Below, one piece after another: positions 1 to 13,586 of a DNA stretch of 60,000 nucleotides (positions are counted from its first letter, which is position 1; each line of letters begins with the position of its first letter). A program made the position numbers and the translations under genes. The stretch lies in NCBI RefSeq assembly GCF_001039355.2, contig NW_019773515.1, positions 64,001 through 124,000 of the forward strand, given 5' to 3'. Source of the stretch: Lingula anatina. Its lineage: Eukaryota > Brachiopoda > Lingulata > Lingulida > Lingulidae. The notes under the pieces were generated by a model. That model saw nothing but the letters and a program-made list of their open reading frames with translations, did no database searches and was not told where the DNA came from.

Positions 1-1744
1 AATGCGTAATATACTGTAAAGGTACTCTCTACAGGGTTTAAAATCCCCACAGTAATATCCTACAAAGCTTCTTATATTTCCAAATTCAGACCTTAGATAA
101 TAAAGACAATATGAATTAAGATAAAAGATGATAAAACTCTTTACTAGTACTAGTAAATAAAAGTGTACAGGAAGCGTATGCAGTGTCCTATTTTCTTCTT
201 CGCCTTTTCAGGTAGCCATGACAGCTGGCATCATTCGTACCATACACGACACAGGGCCATGATACCACCATTTTCTTGTGTGAAAATATGGCCATGCCCA
301 TGAAAATCCTGAGAACAGATGTTGTTCTAAATGACTGCCAAGTCATTTAGCACTAAATTATTAAATTAAGAATAGAATAAAACATAGAATCCAAGTGCAG
401 GGGCAGGTTGAGCAATGATTTGCGACAGGGAAAAAAAAATCGCCCTTTTCTCAAGGAAAATTGATTTTGGAGGGTTAATCTTTAGGAGAATGCCTTTAAT
501 TGTGTTTTTCTCACTTGCATCATAATTACAGTAGTAAGGCAGACTGTAGTTATTCAGCAATCACCTGGGTTTATTTGTAGTCATGGCAGCTTTCAGCCTA
601 AATATCTATATATCTACTCAATGCAAATCACATGCTTCTCTTGATATATCTATCAAGCTCTTAAAAAGTAGCTACTAGTAATGGCTTACTATCAATTCGA
701 GCAAGTGATGGGTATCTTGATGGGTGTCATTGAAATATCTGAGCCATATAATATTAAAGTGCAGAAAAAGACCTTTCTGAAGGTTATGTTAACAAGAATA
801 TCACTAAAATATATATATGCAAGAGAGGATCACTTCAGAAAATAACATAATTGCATCAAGGGAGTCAAGGAGCTCTCTTTATTTAAGTCAAATCAATCGT
901 TCGTAACACTTGCCATAAAAAATAATGTCATTTATAATTCCTTCACAGCAAATTGAAAAACAATATCCAGCAAAGGCAGTCTAACATTTTATTAGCATTT
1001 AATTGCCCCTGGAATATTCTCATGGTAAGTCTCATGACTTGGCCTATGATATAATGGGATTTTGCAGGATTTGGAGTTGGGTTAAAATAATGGCAGATGA
1101 CACACATTTGCTAACTGGAAGTCTTTTCAATTGCACCACAGCAGCTGTGTAGATGAATGTGCAATTATAATATTAATGATGATAATTATAAATATTAATA
1201 ATATCAGTAATTAAAGCCTAACTCTACATATTGCAATTACATATACAGTTAAGATTTGAAGTGTTTGACACTTATAAAAATGTCATAACAATATCATCTG
1301 TAGTTTATCAAAGTTGTTAGGTATTATCATTGCAATTATCCCTCCATTCAATTAGTGAGTGTCTTATTATGGACTGATACTATTACTGATACACTGGAGA
1401 GTAGTGCTTAGTCTCATAACAACTCATACTGAGGAAGGCCATGGTATGACTTAATGCTTAAATTGTGTCTGCTTTTTTGTGTAAAATGTTAAAAGTTTAA
1501 ACTTATGATTATCATCACTTCACAGATGGATTTTCATCAGAAAATATCAATAAGTGTTTGATTTAAATGTTTGATTTAAAATTTCTATGCATTATAAAAC
1601 ATCTCTGTATGAAATGTGTATCAATGTAAATTTTTGTCTTTGATGGAATAATATTCCATATACAAAGCAATCCTCACATACAAAGTGAGTCAAAACAAAG
1701 TTTTGAGACATTGGGATCTCATGGTTTCAGTTTCATCCTTTTTA
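1..1744. other. No gene found
   Basis: AT-rich sequence with many stops in all frames; nothing I can support. Confidence 0.6.
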
Positions 1745-1747
1745 TTA

Positions 1748-2039
1748 GGGAGCATTCACATTGAGAAGAGTCAAGGTCTAGTAAGGCCACGACCTCAATA
1801 TGGCGGACCTACATGAAAGGAAGACAGCTAATCCGTAATGGTCTCTCTGCCTCTGACATGCCTCCCCACACGTTGTCCCTCGACCGATTGAATTGAGCTG
1901 ATGTTTAATTACTGTGCCCCATTGCAGGGACGACGTGTGGGGAGGATTAACAGGATTAGCGGTCTTCCTTTCATGTAGGTCTGCCATATTTAGGTCGTGG
2001 CCTTACTAGACCTCGGCTCTTCTTGATGTGAATGCTCCC
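1748..2039. mobile_element. 292-bp foldback MITE, PIF/Harbinger-like
   Basis: Flanked by perfect TTA direct repeats (1745-1747, 2040-2042). Ends are GGGAGCATTCACAT on both strands and the arms match over roughly 95 bp; internal CCTCCCCACACGT and ACGTGTGGGGAGG also pair, so nearly the whole element can fold on itself. TTA target and GGG termini fit non-autonomous PIF/Harbinger elements. Confidence 0.85.
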
Positions 2040-2689
2040 TTAGTTACACCGAGTGACTCAATCTTTTATTAACTTCCATGCTTTGTTATGTGCTTTTATG
2101 ACAAGCAACCAAAACTTGCCAACATGTTTAATGACATCAGAGCCACTGTAAAATGATGAATTATGCACACAAAAAGGCACCTCGATGGCATTTACTCATT
2201 GCAAATAACAGCCTCGAAACAAGCAATGATATTGCACTCATTTGCAAATTGCAACACCTTGGATTGCCATGTTTGAATGCAGTTGCAATTTGCAATGTTT
2301 TCAAGTTTTCAAGCCCTGGTTTCTGAGCTGACATACCCAGTGAGTAGAGTTTAACCCTTAATAGTACCACTTCATGCAAATTCTTGCACACCTTCTAGTC
2401 ACACTTCAGGTTAGCTCAGATGACTTCACTGGAGCAGTTCTGTTTTACCCCAAGAGAGATCATTACAAAGGCTCTGTTCACAAAGAGCTCAAATATGGCG
2501 TGCACCTGAAAGCTCATTCTGTTCAATAGAAGGATATCTCTTTTAACTCTAAAATACAATTTTCAACTGAAAAATGCTGTTGTTATGTTATCAGCTTGAA
2601 CAAGCAAATTCACCCCAATGTATTTTTGATGTGACATGATCTCATAACTTAACCATCTTTATTTCTGCATTATCTATGACTGGGTTTCC

Positions 2690-2935
2690 TGGGATGCCTT
2701 GATCGATCCATCTGGATCGGTCTAACTCCCTGGGGAGTCTCCCTAAACAGCTATCAACTAACCTGCTTAAATGTCTGTCATGCCTACCGAATCAGCTATG
2801 GGGTGAAGATATTTACCCCCAAACAGCTTTACCAGGTGCGACAGACATTTAAGACAGTTAAGTTGACAATTATTGAGACTCCCCAGAGAGATAGATCGAT
2901 CCAAATATCTGTGGGAATGGTCCCTAAGTGGATAC
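2690..2935. mobile_element. Degenerate inverted-repeat element of the GATCGATC/GGGGAGTCTC family
   Basis: Two arms, each with GATCGATC followed by a (G)GGGAGTCTC block and TTAAATGTCTGTC, in opposite orientation. The same motifs occur in the elements at 14840-15112 and 19212-19921. Ends are less clear here, and the right end reads GGGAATGGTCCC. Confidence 0.5.
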
Positions 2936-3918
2936 AGAAATAGATCCAAATGTATCCATCTGCCTAAAGGATGCTGCAGAGCTGTCATTGAATATTGCAG
3001 TTGATCAACCCTATCAAAACATGACAACATAGATAATTTATACAGGATGGGGAAATGGCACAAACCCATATTATAAAACATGTTAGTGAAGAATGGCTGT
3101 CATGAATAGATTGTATGTGACTCTTCAACAAAAAATTCTACCAAATCAAAATACCCTTTTGGACATGGACCTATACAGTGAGTGTTGACTTTTATTCCAC
3201 AACAAAATGTGCACATTTCTCAGTTATTTCGTAACTATAAGATGTCACACTGACACGGCACCACTGCTCCATCCAAAGGAAATTTAGTTTGCAAAATAAA
3301 AACATGCACTAATGCAAACCATCTCAGATTCTTAAATCTGTTACGAAAGAACCTCAAAAGCTGAATTTGTTCAGAACTTCCAATATCCAAAAAAGGGGTC
3401 CAAAAGGTTCAACCTGTATGGAGTCATGAAAGGCTTTGGACTCATTATATTGGAACAGTCCATGGAAATAATATGTTATAGCAAATAAAGCTAACACAGG
3501 ATAAGAGAGAGTGTATTTACTGTTCAAGCAACTGATGATGAAACATTTCATACATGCACTGGCAGATAGAGTAAGGGGGAAGATAGGGGAACACATATTA
3601 GATCTATCAACAAATCCTGAGCATTTACAAAATGAATACTGATTTCAACAGTGACGTAATTTTATTCATATGGGCCTGAAACAAGACAAAGAGTGTTGCA
3701 AATAAAAAAGCCATTCCATGTCAGTCATAAGCACTAAAAACCTAATACCCCCCCCCCCCTCATTTCACCCCTTGACACCCAGACAAGGTTTGTTTTCTGT
3801 CTCCCAAATCACAAAAATAATATGCTAGTTATACTTTAATAAAAAAATCCAGGGTGACATAACCTAGATTTTTAATCTGAACAGCACCTGACTAAGTATG
3901 TCTTCACTCTGATTAAAC
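2936..3918. other. No gene found
   Basis: AT-rich; a C tract at 3749-3760. No supported exon. Confidence 0.6.
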
Positions 3919-5165
3919 ATAACCAAAGGAAAACCCTGGGAAAAGTAAAGATTTATTTAACAGACATAAATATATTAGCACTTCCTTTTTACTTTATATT
4001 TAACTTCTGATATAGAAAAGCATGTTCACATCTGACTAAATTTAGACAGAAAAACAGACTAATTGACACCATCAGATTATCACCTTGCTGGGCATTTATT
4101 TACAATACCTGACATGTTAAGTATCACTTTGCCCCGTGTGTTAATTTGGTTAAAAGTCAATTAGTTATTTTAGAAATTAGTCATTACAATGTTTTCAGAG
4201 CTCACAACCAGTGCAAAGTTTTATCTTACAGGAAGGCTGTGTATCACTCCTGGGTTCGACATGTTGGATTCAGCTGACAGCAAGATGCACAGTTCATGCA
4301 CTGTAGTGCTGAAAATTGAGCATTTTGAACTGATGATTTCACCCTTTTACATGTCATAAAAATGTATCTGAGCTGGTTCTTTAGGGCATTTATTTATAAA
4401 AACAAGATTGCAGCCTTAGACGCAATCCCATTTATGACCAAAATAATAAGTAGGGAGTCGCTCAGGTGCAGTTTTAACAGCCACTTGCGCCTCCACCGCA
4501 CTTACTGAGTCATTTTAACCAATCATTACATGTCCTAATTAACGTGAGACCCAACTATTACATGTCGTGATCTTAGCGAGTACGGTCATATCGTATCCAG
4601 CCTCTGGCAAGAACGATCGACTCCAGATAGCCAAACTGTAGAGAACATTCATGTACTTCCAAAGAAACAGATCGGTAAGTTGTATGCTTTATTTTGTTCA
4701 CCTCCTCCCTCCTCGTCATCTTCCTTTCTAAGTCTGTTCTTCATCTTTCATCTCATTTCCTACATATAATTTTCATTTATTCATTTCTAGCCCTTAGCAG
4801 CGCTATATTCCAGCCACCTTTAATAATTACGTCATTTCCAACCATGCTCTATACGTACCTACACGCGGTTCGTGATCGACATACTAGTAATCATAACAGG
4901 TCATCTGGGTGACTCCCTGTCAACTATGTCTATGATGTAATTATCAAACATAGCACCTTATTTTATATTTATTTTGAAGAGGAATAAAAGATCCTAACTG
5001 TGATATTTCATTCATTCACTCAATGAGCTTTCATTGACTGTGCCATGAAATATTAGCAGAATTTCGACTCACCATTTTCCATAGGGTTGTAGGGAATTTC
5101 TTGGATATCTGGATTCTATTAGCTGTCTATTAGTCTTGTTCATGTTATCAAGATAAAAACTCTTA

Positions 5166-5325
5166 GGCTTCGTTCACATGCAATGTCTATTTTCTAAATT
5201 CTATTTTCTATTTGCGGTATGTCTTATGATCACGGTCTGTGGCCTGAATATCCCGCGGCGTAATTACTGGCAGCGCGAGCCAGTTACTATAAGTATACTA
5301 TAAGACATTGCATGTGAACGAAGCC
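5166..5325. mobile_element. 160-bp MITE present only in copy A
   Basis: Terminal inverted repeats of about 23 bp beginning GGCTTCGTTCACATGCAATG at both ends. No coding capacity. Copy B (10070-10076) has the empty site CTCTTATAATG; the occupied site gains about 3 flanking bases (TTA on the left, TAA on the right), compatible with a 3-bp TWA-type duplication as in PIF/Harbinger elements, though the flanks are not perfectly identical. Confidence 0.8.
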
Positions 5326-6583
5326 TAATAATGTTGCTAATTGCTGAGACTGTCTATCCCACTGTTCACTGAAGCCCTGTTCAATGTAATTACTGTACAC
5401 ATAACAAGTCTTAAAATTAGCTTGATTCACGTTTTTTCAGTATCTAATATAGAAAACATTCGAGTAAAATAATTGATGTGTTGGAAAATAGCAAGTTGAC
5501 ATTTAAGTATTTTTATCTGCTGTAGGTTCTGACAAATGGTTACAATCAGGATCATCTTTAACTGATCAGGATCAACCTTATTTCAATCCGCATTCAAAGC
5601 ATCATCCATCATAAATGTAATTTCACGGTACAAGACTTTTGATAGAATCTTTGAAGTCTCATAGCACCTTTTTGTTTCTAGAGTGCAATTATTATGCCGT
5701 GCTGTACATTGTAAGTGTAGCTTCCTGTAGCTTACATCCATCAATGTGTGCTAAAAGTTACATTAGTTTACTATTAAAAATAAACCATTCATTTATTCAG
5801 CACATATAAATACAATTACTATTTATTCTTAAATTATCTCTGTTATGTCACAATTTGCAGTCTATCTATTGGTATGCCTAACTTGTTTCTACCCCCTCTT
5901 TCTCGATATTGAACAGACCAGTAACCTTGCAAGGGAATCTCACGAAAAGCATTAAAGCGATAACAACTCTTCATTTTGGCTGGAAAAGTGCCATAAAACA
6001 GACTTTTCAAGAAGTTTTCTTTTAATTATTTTTTTAGTGTGCTTTTTTAAATAATCACTTAAGGTATTATTATGTAGGGTAGCCATTATTACTACCCTTA
6101 CATATTACTATGAAGATCTACCAGGTTGGATCATCATGGATGGCAAGCACAGATTTCAGAATAATCGAGATATCTGCCATTCTGGTGGCAAAATGGGCTT
6201 TTCTACCTGTTGTTCACAAATTCTTTATTGTGAGATTTTAAATCCCATATGAACTGCTGTTATCCCTTTTAATTTAAAAACCATATTTCCACTATTCACA
6301 CATATTATTATTTTTTTCATTTACTTCAATATTTTGAAATAATAAATGCATAACAGTGGACGGCGAAGTCAGACAGAACTGTGCATATACGTTGTTGTAA
6401 CACATGCAATCTTGCAGATACAAAATATGACGACTCTATGCCTGGTGTGAAATACACCAGCAGGCAGAGCTCCAAAGCGACCTGAAATCTACACGGATCA
6501 CGATGACCTAGTTTCGCGACCTAGTATGCCCCGTTCATATCAGTACACCATGGCTTCGGCCATTTACAGTAATTTAACCTCAC

Positions 6584-6791
6584 CTTCCTCTAACTCCTCC
6601 ACTGTCTTTTCAAACGCTAAGATGGTCATTGAGTCTGTAGAAGACCTGGACGCGCCGTCAGAAGGCGATAACAGAGGCGACACATCACTAGTAGTGCCTT
6701 GGAGTTCAGAGGCAACATCATGGGTATTTAATGTTGTTGCAGGGGATGCATTCTCCATACGAAGTCGATTTTCTTCCTCCTTCGGCTCCAT
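6584..6791 (-). CDS. Probable first coding exon of an unknown gene, copy A
   Basis: Starts at ATG in a strong context (A at -3, G at +4) with an in-frame TAA two codons upstream, and ends at a consensus donor (GAAG|gtgagg). It encodes 69 residues plus one base: MEPKEEENRLRMENASPATT at the start and MTILAFEKTVEELEE at the end. The peptide is acidic and serine-rich, like the cytoplasmic N-tail of a membrane protein, but I do not recognise the family. The next exon should lie at lower coordinates on the minus strand and was not found. The exon is repeated at 11329-11527 with one 9-nt difference. Confidence 0.5.
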
Positions 6792-8496
6792 CCTCGTTTA
6801 TTTGAAGCTCACATGAAGTGCGGGGAGGCTGTATGGATTGCAGTGGCTCTGAAAGTGGTTGGGAACTGCATCCGGATGTAGAAACTCTATTATAGTCACT
6901 TCATACAGTGCGACTCTTGATTGTTTACGACATACTCCCCAGCACGCTTCTGCGCATGCTTAATATGATTAGAAAGTGCGAGATACTCTCAAACCGGGAG
7001 ACACCTTAACGTCATAATGGACGAGATTCCCAGAGCAGTAAAAAGTTCACGTCTTGTTGCGGAAGATGCACATGTTATAAACGTGTGCTGCAAGCTTAAA
7101 ACCATGCACAGTGCACGCAATGAGGTCCATTTATTACTTTTCTGGGTAAAACAAGCTCTACATTCTAGATTATATTCTGCTTACGCGTGGAAGGTGGGAT
7201 ATTAGGGAAGGCAGGGGGGGGGCTTAACGTTTGATCAATCTACAAACATTAGCAAATACGTATAAGGATATTTCTATAAGTATTTATAAAGGTAATAAAT
7301 AGCATCCACAATTAAATAAAATTTACAATGAGATATTATTTAAAAGACAGTTAATAATGAAAGCAAAAAAGAGTATATATACAAATTATTACATAATTCA
7401 TATGAATAAAAAAATATTCAACATGACAAAGAGCAACAGATAAAGCCTTGTTTCTGGATAGTGCTCGGCGTCGCGTCATCACGCAGCAGTGACAGTGGCA
7501 CATGCATACTTGTAGATTATTGCTTACGTTGGTGAATTTCTCCAGTGACCCAATGTTGACACGGTGTTGGATAACTGCCGCTGTGCTGTCTAGTGTAGTT
7601 TATTACGTGCATTCCTTATCATTAGCCCGTTTTGTAGACAAGCCTCTTTTTTTTTAACATACAGTTCTTATGATTACCCAAGGGAATATCTTTCTCTGTT
7701 TGATACCATACAGATTAGTAAACTTCCGTTTGGCGATTATTCATTATCTTTGCTTAACTGCCGTTTCATTTTCGGGTAACATCACAGTTTTGTATGAATA
7801 ACTGTACACAATGTAACGGAATATTCTCATGTAATCTTACCGCATTTATATAACGTTTTTGATAAACTTAGAATTGTTTAGCATTCACTTTAAGTTTTAA
7901 AAATATTAAACCTTTCTTTCTTCTCACCCGTGATTCATGTTTGGCATGTTGTATTAGTTGACACAGGTGTCATTAATTGTAGCTTTGTCTTTCTACTTCC
8001 CTCTATACACGTTTTCTAAATTTGTTACTAATTTGTATAAAATCAATCAAGCTTGTAAAATCCACATCTTTCTAAGCAGTTCAATGATCATAACTTTCGC
8101 CTGTTCAACGACTTCCTCTAGTCAGCGACCCATAGAAGATAAGAACTGTAATAGTGATTGATACCGTGGCCTTATCGGTCAGAGGTTACCTGTTGCCGAT
8201 GGAAATACTTAGCGTAGACGTTATGTACTTTTTTTGTAATTTTTCTACGTTATGCACGTTTTGTGTAACTTTGCTCAAGATTTACTTATGGTGGGTATTT
8301 TGCTCGATAAATGTACGCTTTCTGATATGTCGTATTTTTTTCTAATTCGCGATTATCTCATTTGGCCAAAGTGCGTATCAATATTTTTCTCACCTACATG
8401 TCAGTGTTTGTCCATTTACAAGGAAGGATTGATCCAAGCAATGATTGTGTAATTGTTCCAATAAAACATTAAAAATTAATTTGATTCATTTACATA

Positions 8497-8824
8497 GGGG
8501 AGACCGGGGCTAGTTGGACCCCGGGGTAAGTTGGCCCCCCGTCAATTTATGAAAAAGTAACTACGAGGTAAAAAAATTGACCACACACTCTTGCAAAGTG
8601 ACCGTAGCCTACAATGCTAAGGAAGTGTCGGACGTTAAAAAGTTTTACTTAAGCGGTGAGTCGAAATAAACGATTTTTGCACCTAAAAGTAATTTTATTT
8701 AAGAGATTTAAAAATCTATTTTCATAGGCTTTTGATCGAATATATGCTAAAGACCATTGTTGAAACAAACTCAATGGTTTAAAAACTGAATTTGTTACTT
8801 TCTTTTAAAAAGAAAATTTATCAT
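8497..8824. mobile_element. Truncated insertion at the end of block 1 copy A
   Basis: Begins GGGGAGACCGGGGCTAGTTG directly after a TA that in copy B is followed by ordinary flank. A related GGGGTAAGTTGGCCCC follows. The sequence stops at the N at 8825, so the other end is missing. This is probably a DNA transposon with a TA target; the class is inferred only from the target. Confidence 0.5.
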
Positions 8825-8825
8825 N
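8825..8825. other. Single N at a duplicate junction
   Basis: One undetermined base between the insertion that closes copy A and the first base of copy B of block 1. Other Ns lie at 17887 and 28369 (also at duplicate junctions) and at 34512 and 35531 (no duplication seen there). Confidence 0.95.
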
Positions 8826-8826
8826 T

Positions 8827-11800
8827 ATAACCAAAGGAAAACCCTGGGAAAAGTAAAGATTTATTTAACAGACATAAATATATTAGCACTTCCTTTTTAC
8901 TTTATATTTAACTTCTGATATAGAAAAGCATGTTCACATCTGACTAAATTTAGACAGAAAAACAGACTAATTGACACCATCAGATTATCACCTTGCTGGG
9001 CATTTATTTACAATACCTGACAAGTTAAGTATCACTTTGCCCCGTGTGTTAATTTGGTTAAAAGTCAATTAGTTATTTTAGAAATTAGTCATTACAATGT
9101 TTTCAGAGCTCACAACCAGTGCAAAGTTTTATCTTACAGGAAGGCTGTGTATCACTCCTGGGTTAGACATGTTGGATTCAGCTGACAGCAAGATGCACAG
9201 TTCATGCACTGTAGTGCTGAAAACTGAGCATTTTGAACTGATGATTTCACCCTTTTACATGTCATAAAAATGTATCTGAGCTGGTTCTTTAGGGCATTTA
9301 TTTATAAAAACAAGATTGCAGCCTTAGACGCAATCCCATTTATGACCAAAATAATAAGTAGGGAGTCGCTCAGGTGCAGTTTTAACAGCCACTTGCGCCT
9401 CCACCGCACTTATTGAGTCATTTTAACCAATCATTACACGTCCTAATTAACGTGAGACCCAACTATTACATGTCGTGATCTTAGCGAGTACGGTCATATC
9501 GTATCCAGCCTCTGGCAAGAACGATCGACTCCAGATAGCCAAACTGTAGAGAACATTCATGTACTTCCAAAGAAACAGATCGGTAAGTTGTATGCTTTAT
9601 TTTGTTCACCTCCTCCCTCCTCGTCATCTTCCTTTCTAAGTCTGTTCTTCATCTTTCATCTCATTTCCTACATATAATTTTCATTTATTCATTTCTAGCC
9701 CTTAGCAGCGCTATATTCCAGCCACCTTTAATAATTACGTCATTTCCAACCATGCTCTATACGTACCTACACGCGGTTCGTGATCGACATACTAGTAATC
9801 ATAACAGGTCATCTGGGTGACTCCCTATCAACTATGTCTATGATGTAATTATCAAACATAGCACCTTATTTTATATTTATTTTGAAGAGGAATAAAAGAT
9901 CCTAACTGTGATATTTCATTCATTCACTCAATGAGCTTTCATTGACTGTGCCATGAAATATTAGCAGAATTTCGACTCACCATTTTCTACAGGGTTGTAG
10001 GGAATTTCTTGGATATCTGGATTCTATTAGCTGTCTATTAGTCTTGTTCATGTTATCAAGATAAAAACTCTTATAATGTTGCTAATTGCTGAGACTGTCT
10101 ATCCCGCTGTTCACTGAAGCCCTGTTCAATGTAATTACTGTACACATAACAAGTCTTAAAATTAGCTTGATTCACATTTTTTCAGTATCTAATATAGAAA
10201 ACATTTGAGTGAAATAATTGATGTGTTGGAAAATAGCAAGTTGACATTTAAGTATTTTTATCTGCTGCAGGTTCTGACAAATGGTTACAATCAGGATCAT
10301 CTTTAATTGATCAGGATCAACCTTATTTCAATCCGCATTCAAAGCATCATCCATCATAAATGTAATTTCACGGTACAAGACTTTTGATAGAATCTTTGAA
10401 GTCTCACAGCACCTTTTTGTTTCTAGAGTGCAATTATTATGCTGTGCTGTACATTGTAAGTGTAGCTTCCTGTAGCTTACATCCATCAATGTGTGCTAAA
10501 AGTTACATTAGTTTACTATTAAAAATAAACCATTCATTTATTCAGCACATATAAGTACAAGTACTATTTATTCTTAAATTATCTCTGTTATATCACAATT
10601 TGCATTCTTTCTATTGATATGCCTAACTTGTTTCTTTCTCGATATTGAACAGACCAGTAACCTTGCAAGTGAATCTCATGAAAAGCATTAAAGCGATAAC
10701 AACTCTTCATTTTGGCTGGAAAAGTGCCATAAAACAGATTTCTCAAGTATATTTCTTCTAATTATTTTTTTAAGTGTGCTTTTTGAAATAATCTCTTAAG
10801 GTATTATTACGTAGGGTAGCCATTATTACTACCCTTACTGTTACATATTACTATGAAGATCTACGAGGTTGGATCATCATGGATGGCAAGCACAGATTTC
10901 AGAATAATCGAGATATCTGCCATTTTGGTGGCAACATGGGCTTTTCTACCTGTTGTTCACAAATTCTTTATTGTGAGATTTTAAATCCCATATGAACTCT
11001 TACTGCTGTTATCCCTTTTAATTAAAAAACCATATTCCCACTATTCCCACATATTATTTTTTTATTTACTTCAATATTTTGATATAATAAATGCACAACA
11101 GTGGACGGCAAAGTCAGACAGAACTGTGCATTTACGTTGCTGTAACACATGCAATCTTGCAGATACAAAATATGACGACTCTATGCCTGGTGTGAAATAC
11201 ACCAGCAGGCAGAGCTCCAAAGCGACCTGAAATCTACACGGATCACGATGACCTAGTTTCGCGACCTAGTATGCCCCGTTCATATCAGTACACCATGGCT
11301 TCGGCCATTTACAGTAATTTAACCTCACCTTCCTCTAACTCCTCCACTGTCTTTTCAAACGCTAAGATGGTCATTGAGTCTGTAGAAGACCTGGACGCGC
11401 CGTCAGAAGGCGATAACAGAGGCGACACATCACTAGTAGTGCCTTGGAGTTCAGAGGCAACATCATGGGTATTTAATGTTGTTGCATTCTCCATACGAAG
11501 TCGATTTTCTTCCTCCTTCGGCTCCATCCTCGTTTATTTGAAGCTCACATGAAGTGCGGGGAGGCTGTATGGATTGCAGTGGCTCTGAAAGTGGTTGGGA
11601 ACTGCATCCGGATGTAGAAACTCTATTATAGTCACTTCATACAGTGCGACTCTCGATTGTTTACGACATACTCCCCAGCACGCTTCTGCGCATGCTTAAT
11701 ATGATTAGAAAGTGCGAGATACTCTCAAACCGGGAGACACCTTAACGTCATAATGTACGAGATTCCCAGAGCAGTAAAAAGTACACGTCTTGTCGCGGAA

Positions 11801-13214
11801 GATGCACATGTTATAAACGTGTGCTGCAAGCTTAAAACCATGCACAGTGCACGCACAGAGGTCCATTTATTACTTTTCTGGGTAAAACAAGCTCTACATT
11901 CTAGATTATATTCTGCTTACGTGTGGAAGGTGGGATATTAGGGAAGACAGGGGGGGGCTTAACGTTTGATCAATCTACAAACATTAGCAAATACGTATAA
12001 GGATATTTCTATAAGTATTTATAAAGGTAATAAATAGCATCCACAATTAAATAAAATTTACAATGAGATATTATTTAAAAGACAGTTAATAATGAAAGCA
12101 AAAAAGAGTATATATATACAAATTATTACATAATTCATATGAATAAAAAAATATTCAACATGACAAAGAGCAACAGATAAAGCCTTGTTTCTGGATAGTG
12201 CTCGGCGTCGCGTCATCACGCAGCAGTGACAGTGGCACATGCATACTTGTAGATTATTGCTTACGTTGGTGAATTTCTCCAGTGACCCAATGTTGACACG
12301 GTGTTGGATATAACTGCCGCTGTGCTGTCTAGTGTAGTTTATTACGTGCATTCCTTATCATTAGCCCGTTTTGTAGACAAGCCTCTTTTTTCTCAACATA
12401 CAATATCTTTTTCTATTTGATACCATACAGATTAGTAAACTTCCGTTTGACGTTTATTCATTATCTTTGCTTTACTGCCGTTTCATTTTCGGGTAACATC
12501 ACTATTTTGTATGAATAACTGTACACAATGTAACGGAATATTCTCATGTAATCTTACCACATTTATATATAACGTTTTTGATAAACTTAGAATTGTTTAG
12601 CCTTCACTTTAAGTTTTAAAAATATTAAACCTTTCTTTCTTCTCACCCGTGATTCATGTTTGGCATGTTGTATTAGTTGACACAGGTGTCATTAATTGTA
12701 GCTTTGTCTTTCTACTTCCCTCTATACACGTTTTCTAAATTTGTTACAAATATGTATAAAATCAATCAAGCTTGTAAAATCTACATCTTTCTAAGCAGTT
12801 CAATGATCATAACTTTCGCCTGTTCAACGACTTCCTCTAGTCAGCGACCCATAGAAGATAAGAACTGTAATAGTGATTGATACCGTGGCCTTATCGGTCA
12901 TAGGTTACCTGTTACCGATGGAAATACTTAGCGTAGACGTTATGTACTTTTTTTGTAATTTCTTTACGTTATGCACGTTTTATGTAACTTTGCTCAAGGT
13001 TTACTATTGGTGGATATTTTGCTCGATAAATGTACACTTTCTGACATGTCGTATTTTTTCTAATTCGCGTTTATCTCATTTGGCCAAAGTGCGTAACAAT
13101 ATTTTTCTCACCTACATGTCAGTGTTTGTCCATTTACAAGGAAGGATTGATCCAAGCAATGATTGTGTAATTGTTCCAATAAAACATTAAAAATTAATTT
13201 GATTCATTTACATA
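8827..13214. repeat. Duplicated block 1, copy B
   Basis: Second copy of 3919-8496 in the same orientation, starting two bases after a single N at 8825. At its right end it continues into unique DNA (13215 on) at the TA where copy A carries an insertion. Confidence 0.9.
11329..11527 (-). CDS. Probable first coding exon, copy B (allele-like)
   Basis: Same exon as 6584-6791 with the same start context, upstream stop and donor. It lacks 9 nt (codons for S-P-A), giving 66 residues. The in-frame indel preserves the frame, as expected for coding sequence. It most likely represents the other haplotype rather than a paralogue, because the whole 4.4-kb block around it is duplicated. Confidence 0.48.
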
Positions 13215-13532
13215 TATTTCTGTCACAGACAGGAATCATGGTATAGAATTATATCTACTGTGATTTTCGTCGCCGGCATTGAGAGGCTGGTCAGCCAGTG
13301 TCAGTGTGACAGGAATAGTAGTCCAAGAATGGCCGTCCATGTTCCCATTTATTTAGTTCAGGCTAGGGTTATTCGGAGTAATGGAGTTACCATATGGGAC
13401 GAATGTCACCACGGGATTTTGAACTCTTTGCTTGAACGCAAATTGTGTGTGTGTTTTTAAACTATTGATTTCCTTTCATTCCAGCCTACGTTTTATCATT
13501 CACTATAGGATTAGCAATGAATTACGAATTTT

Positions 13533-13586
13533 GGCATCCCTATTATGCTGTAAAGAAATGGCATCCCTATTGTGCTGTAAAGAAAC
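13533..13586. repeat. Two-copy 27-bp tandem repeat
   Basis: GGCATCCCTATT-A/G-TGCTGTAAAG followed by AAAT/AAAC, repeated twice. It lies in the short unique stretch between blocks 1 and 2, which otherwise shows nothing I can support. Confidence 0.75.

Larger units (their letters stand above)
3919..8496. repeat. Duplicated block 1, copy A
   Basis: Nearly identical by eye to 8827-13214, with scattered substitutions and small indels. It differs by a 160-bp inverted-repeat element at 5166-5325, 9 extra nt in the exon at 6584-6791, and several short indels. It ends exactly where a foreign sequence starts after TA (8497). Confidence 0.9.

Noticed and set aside
4694-4912. Plus-strand 72-residue frame repeated identically at 9602-9820
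   Set aside because: Identity reflects the block duplication, not selection. It starts just after a donor-like GTAAGT, so it may lie in an intron; no motif.
6526-6816. Plus-strand 96-residue frame, and its copy at 11271-11552
   Set aside because: Antisense to the minus-strand exon that has a strong start context, upstream stop and consensus donor; the plus-strand frame has none of these.
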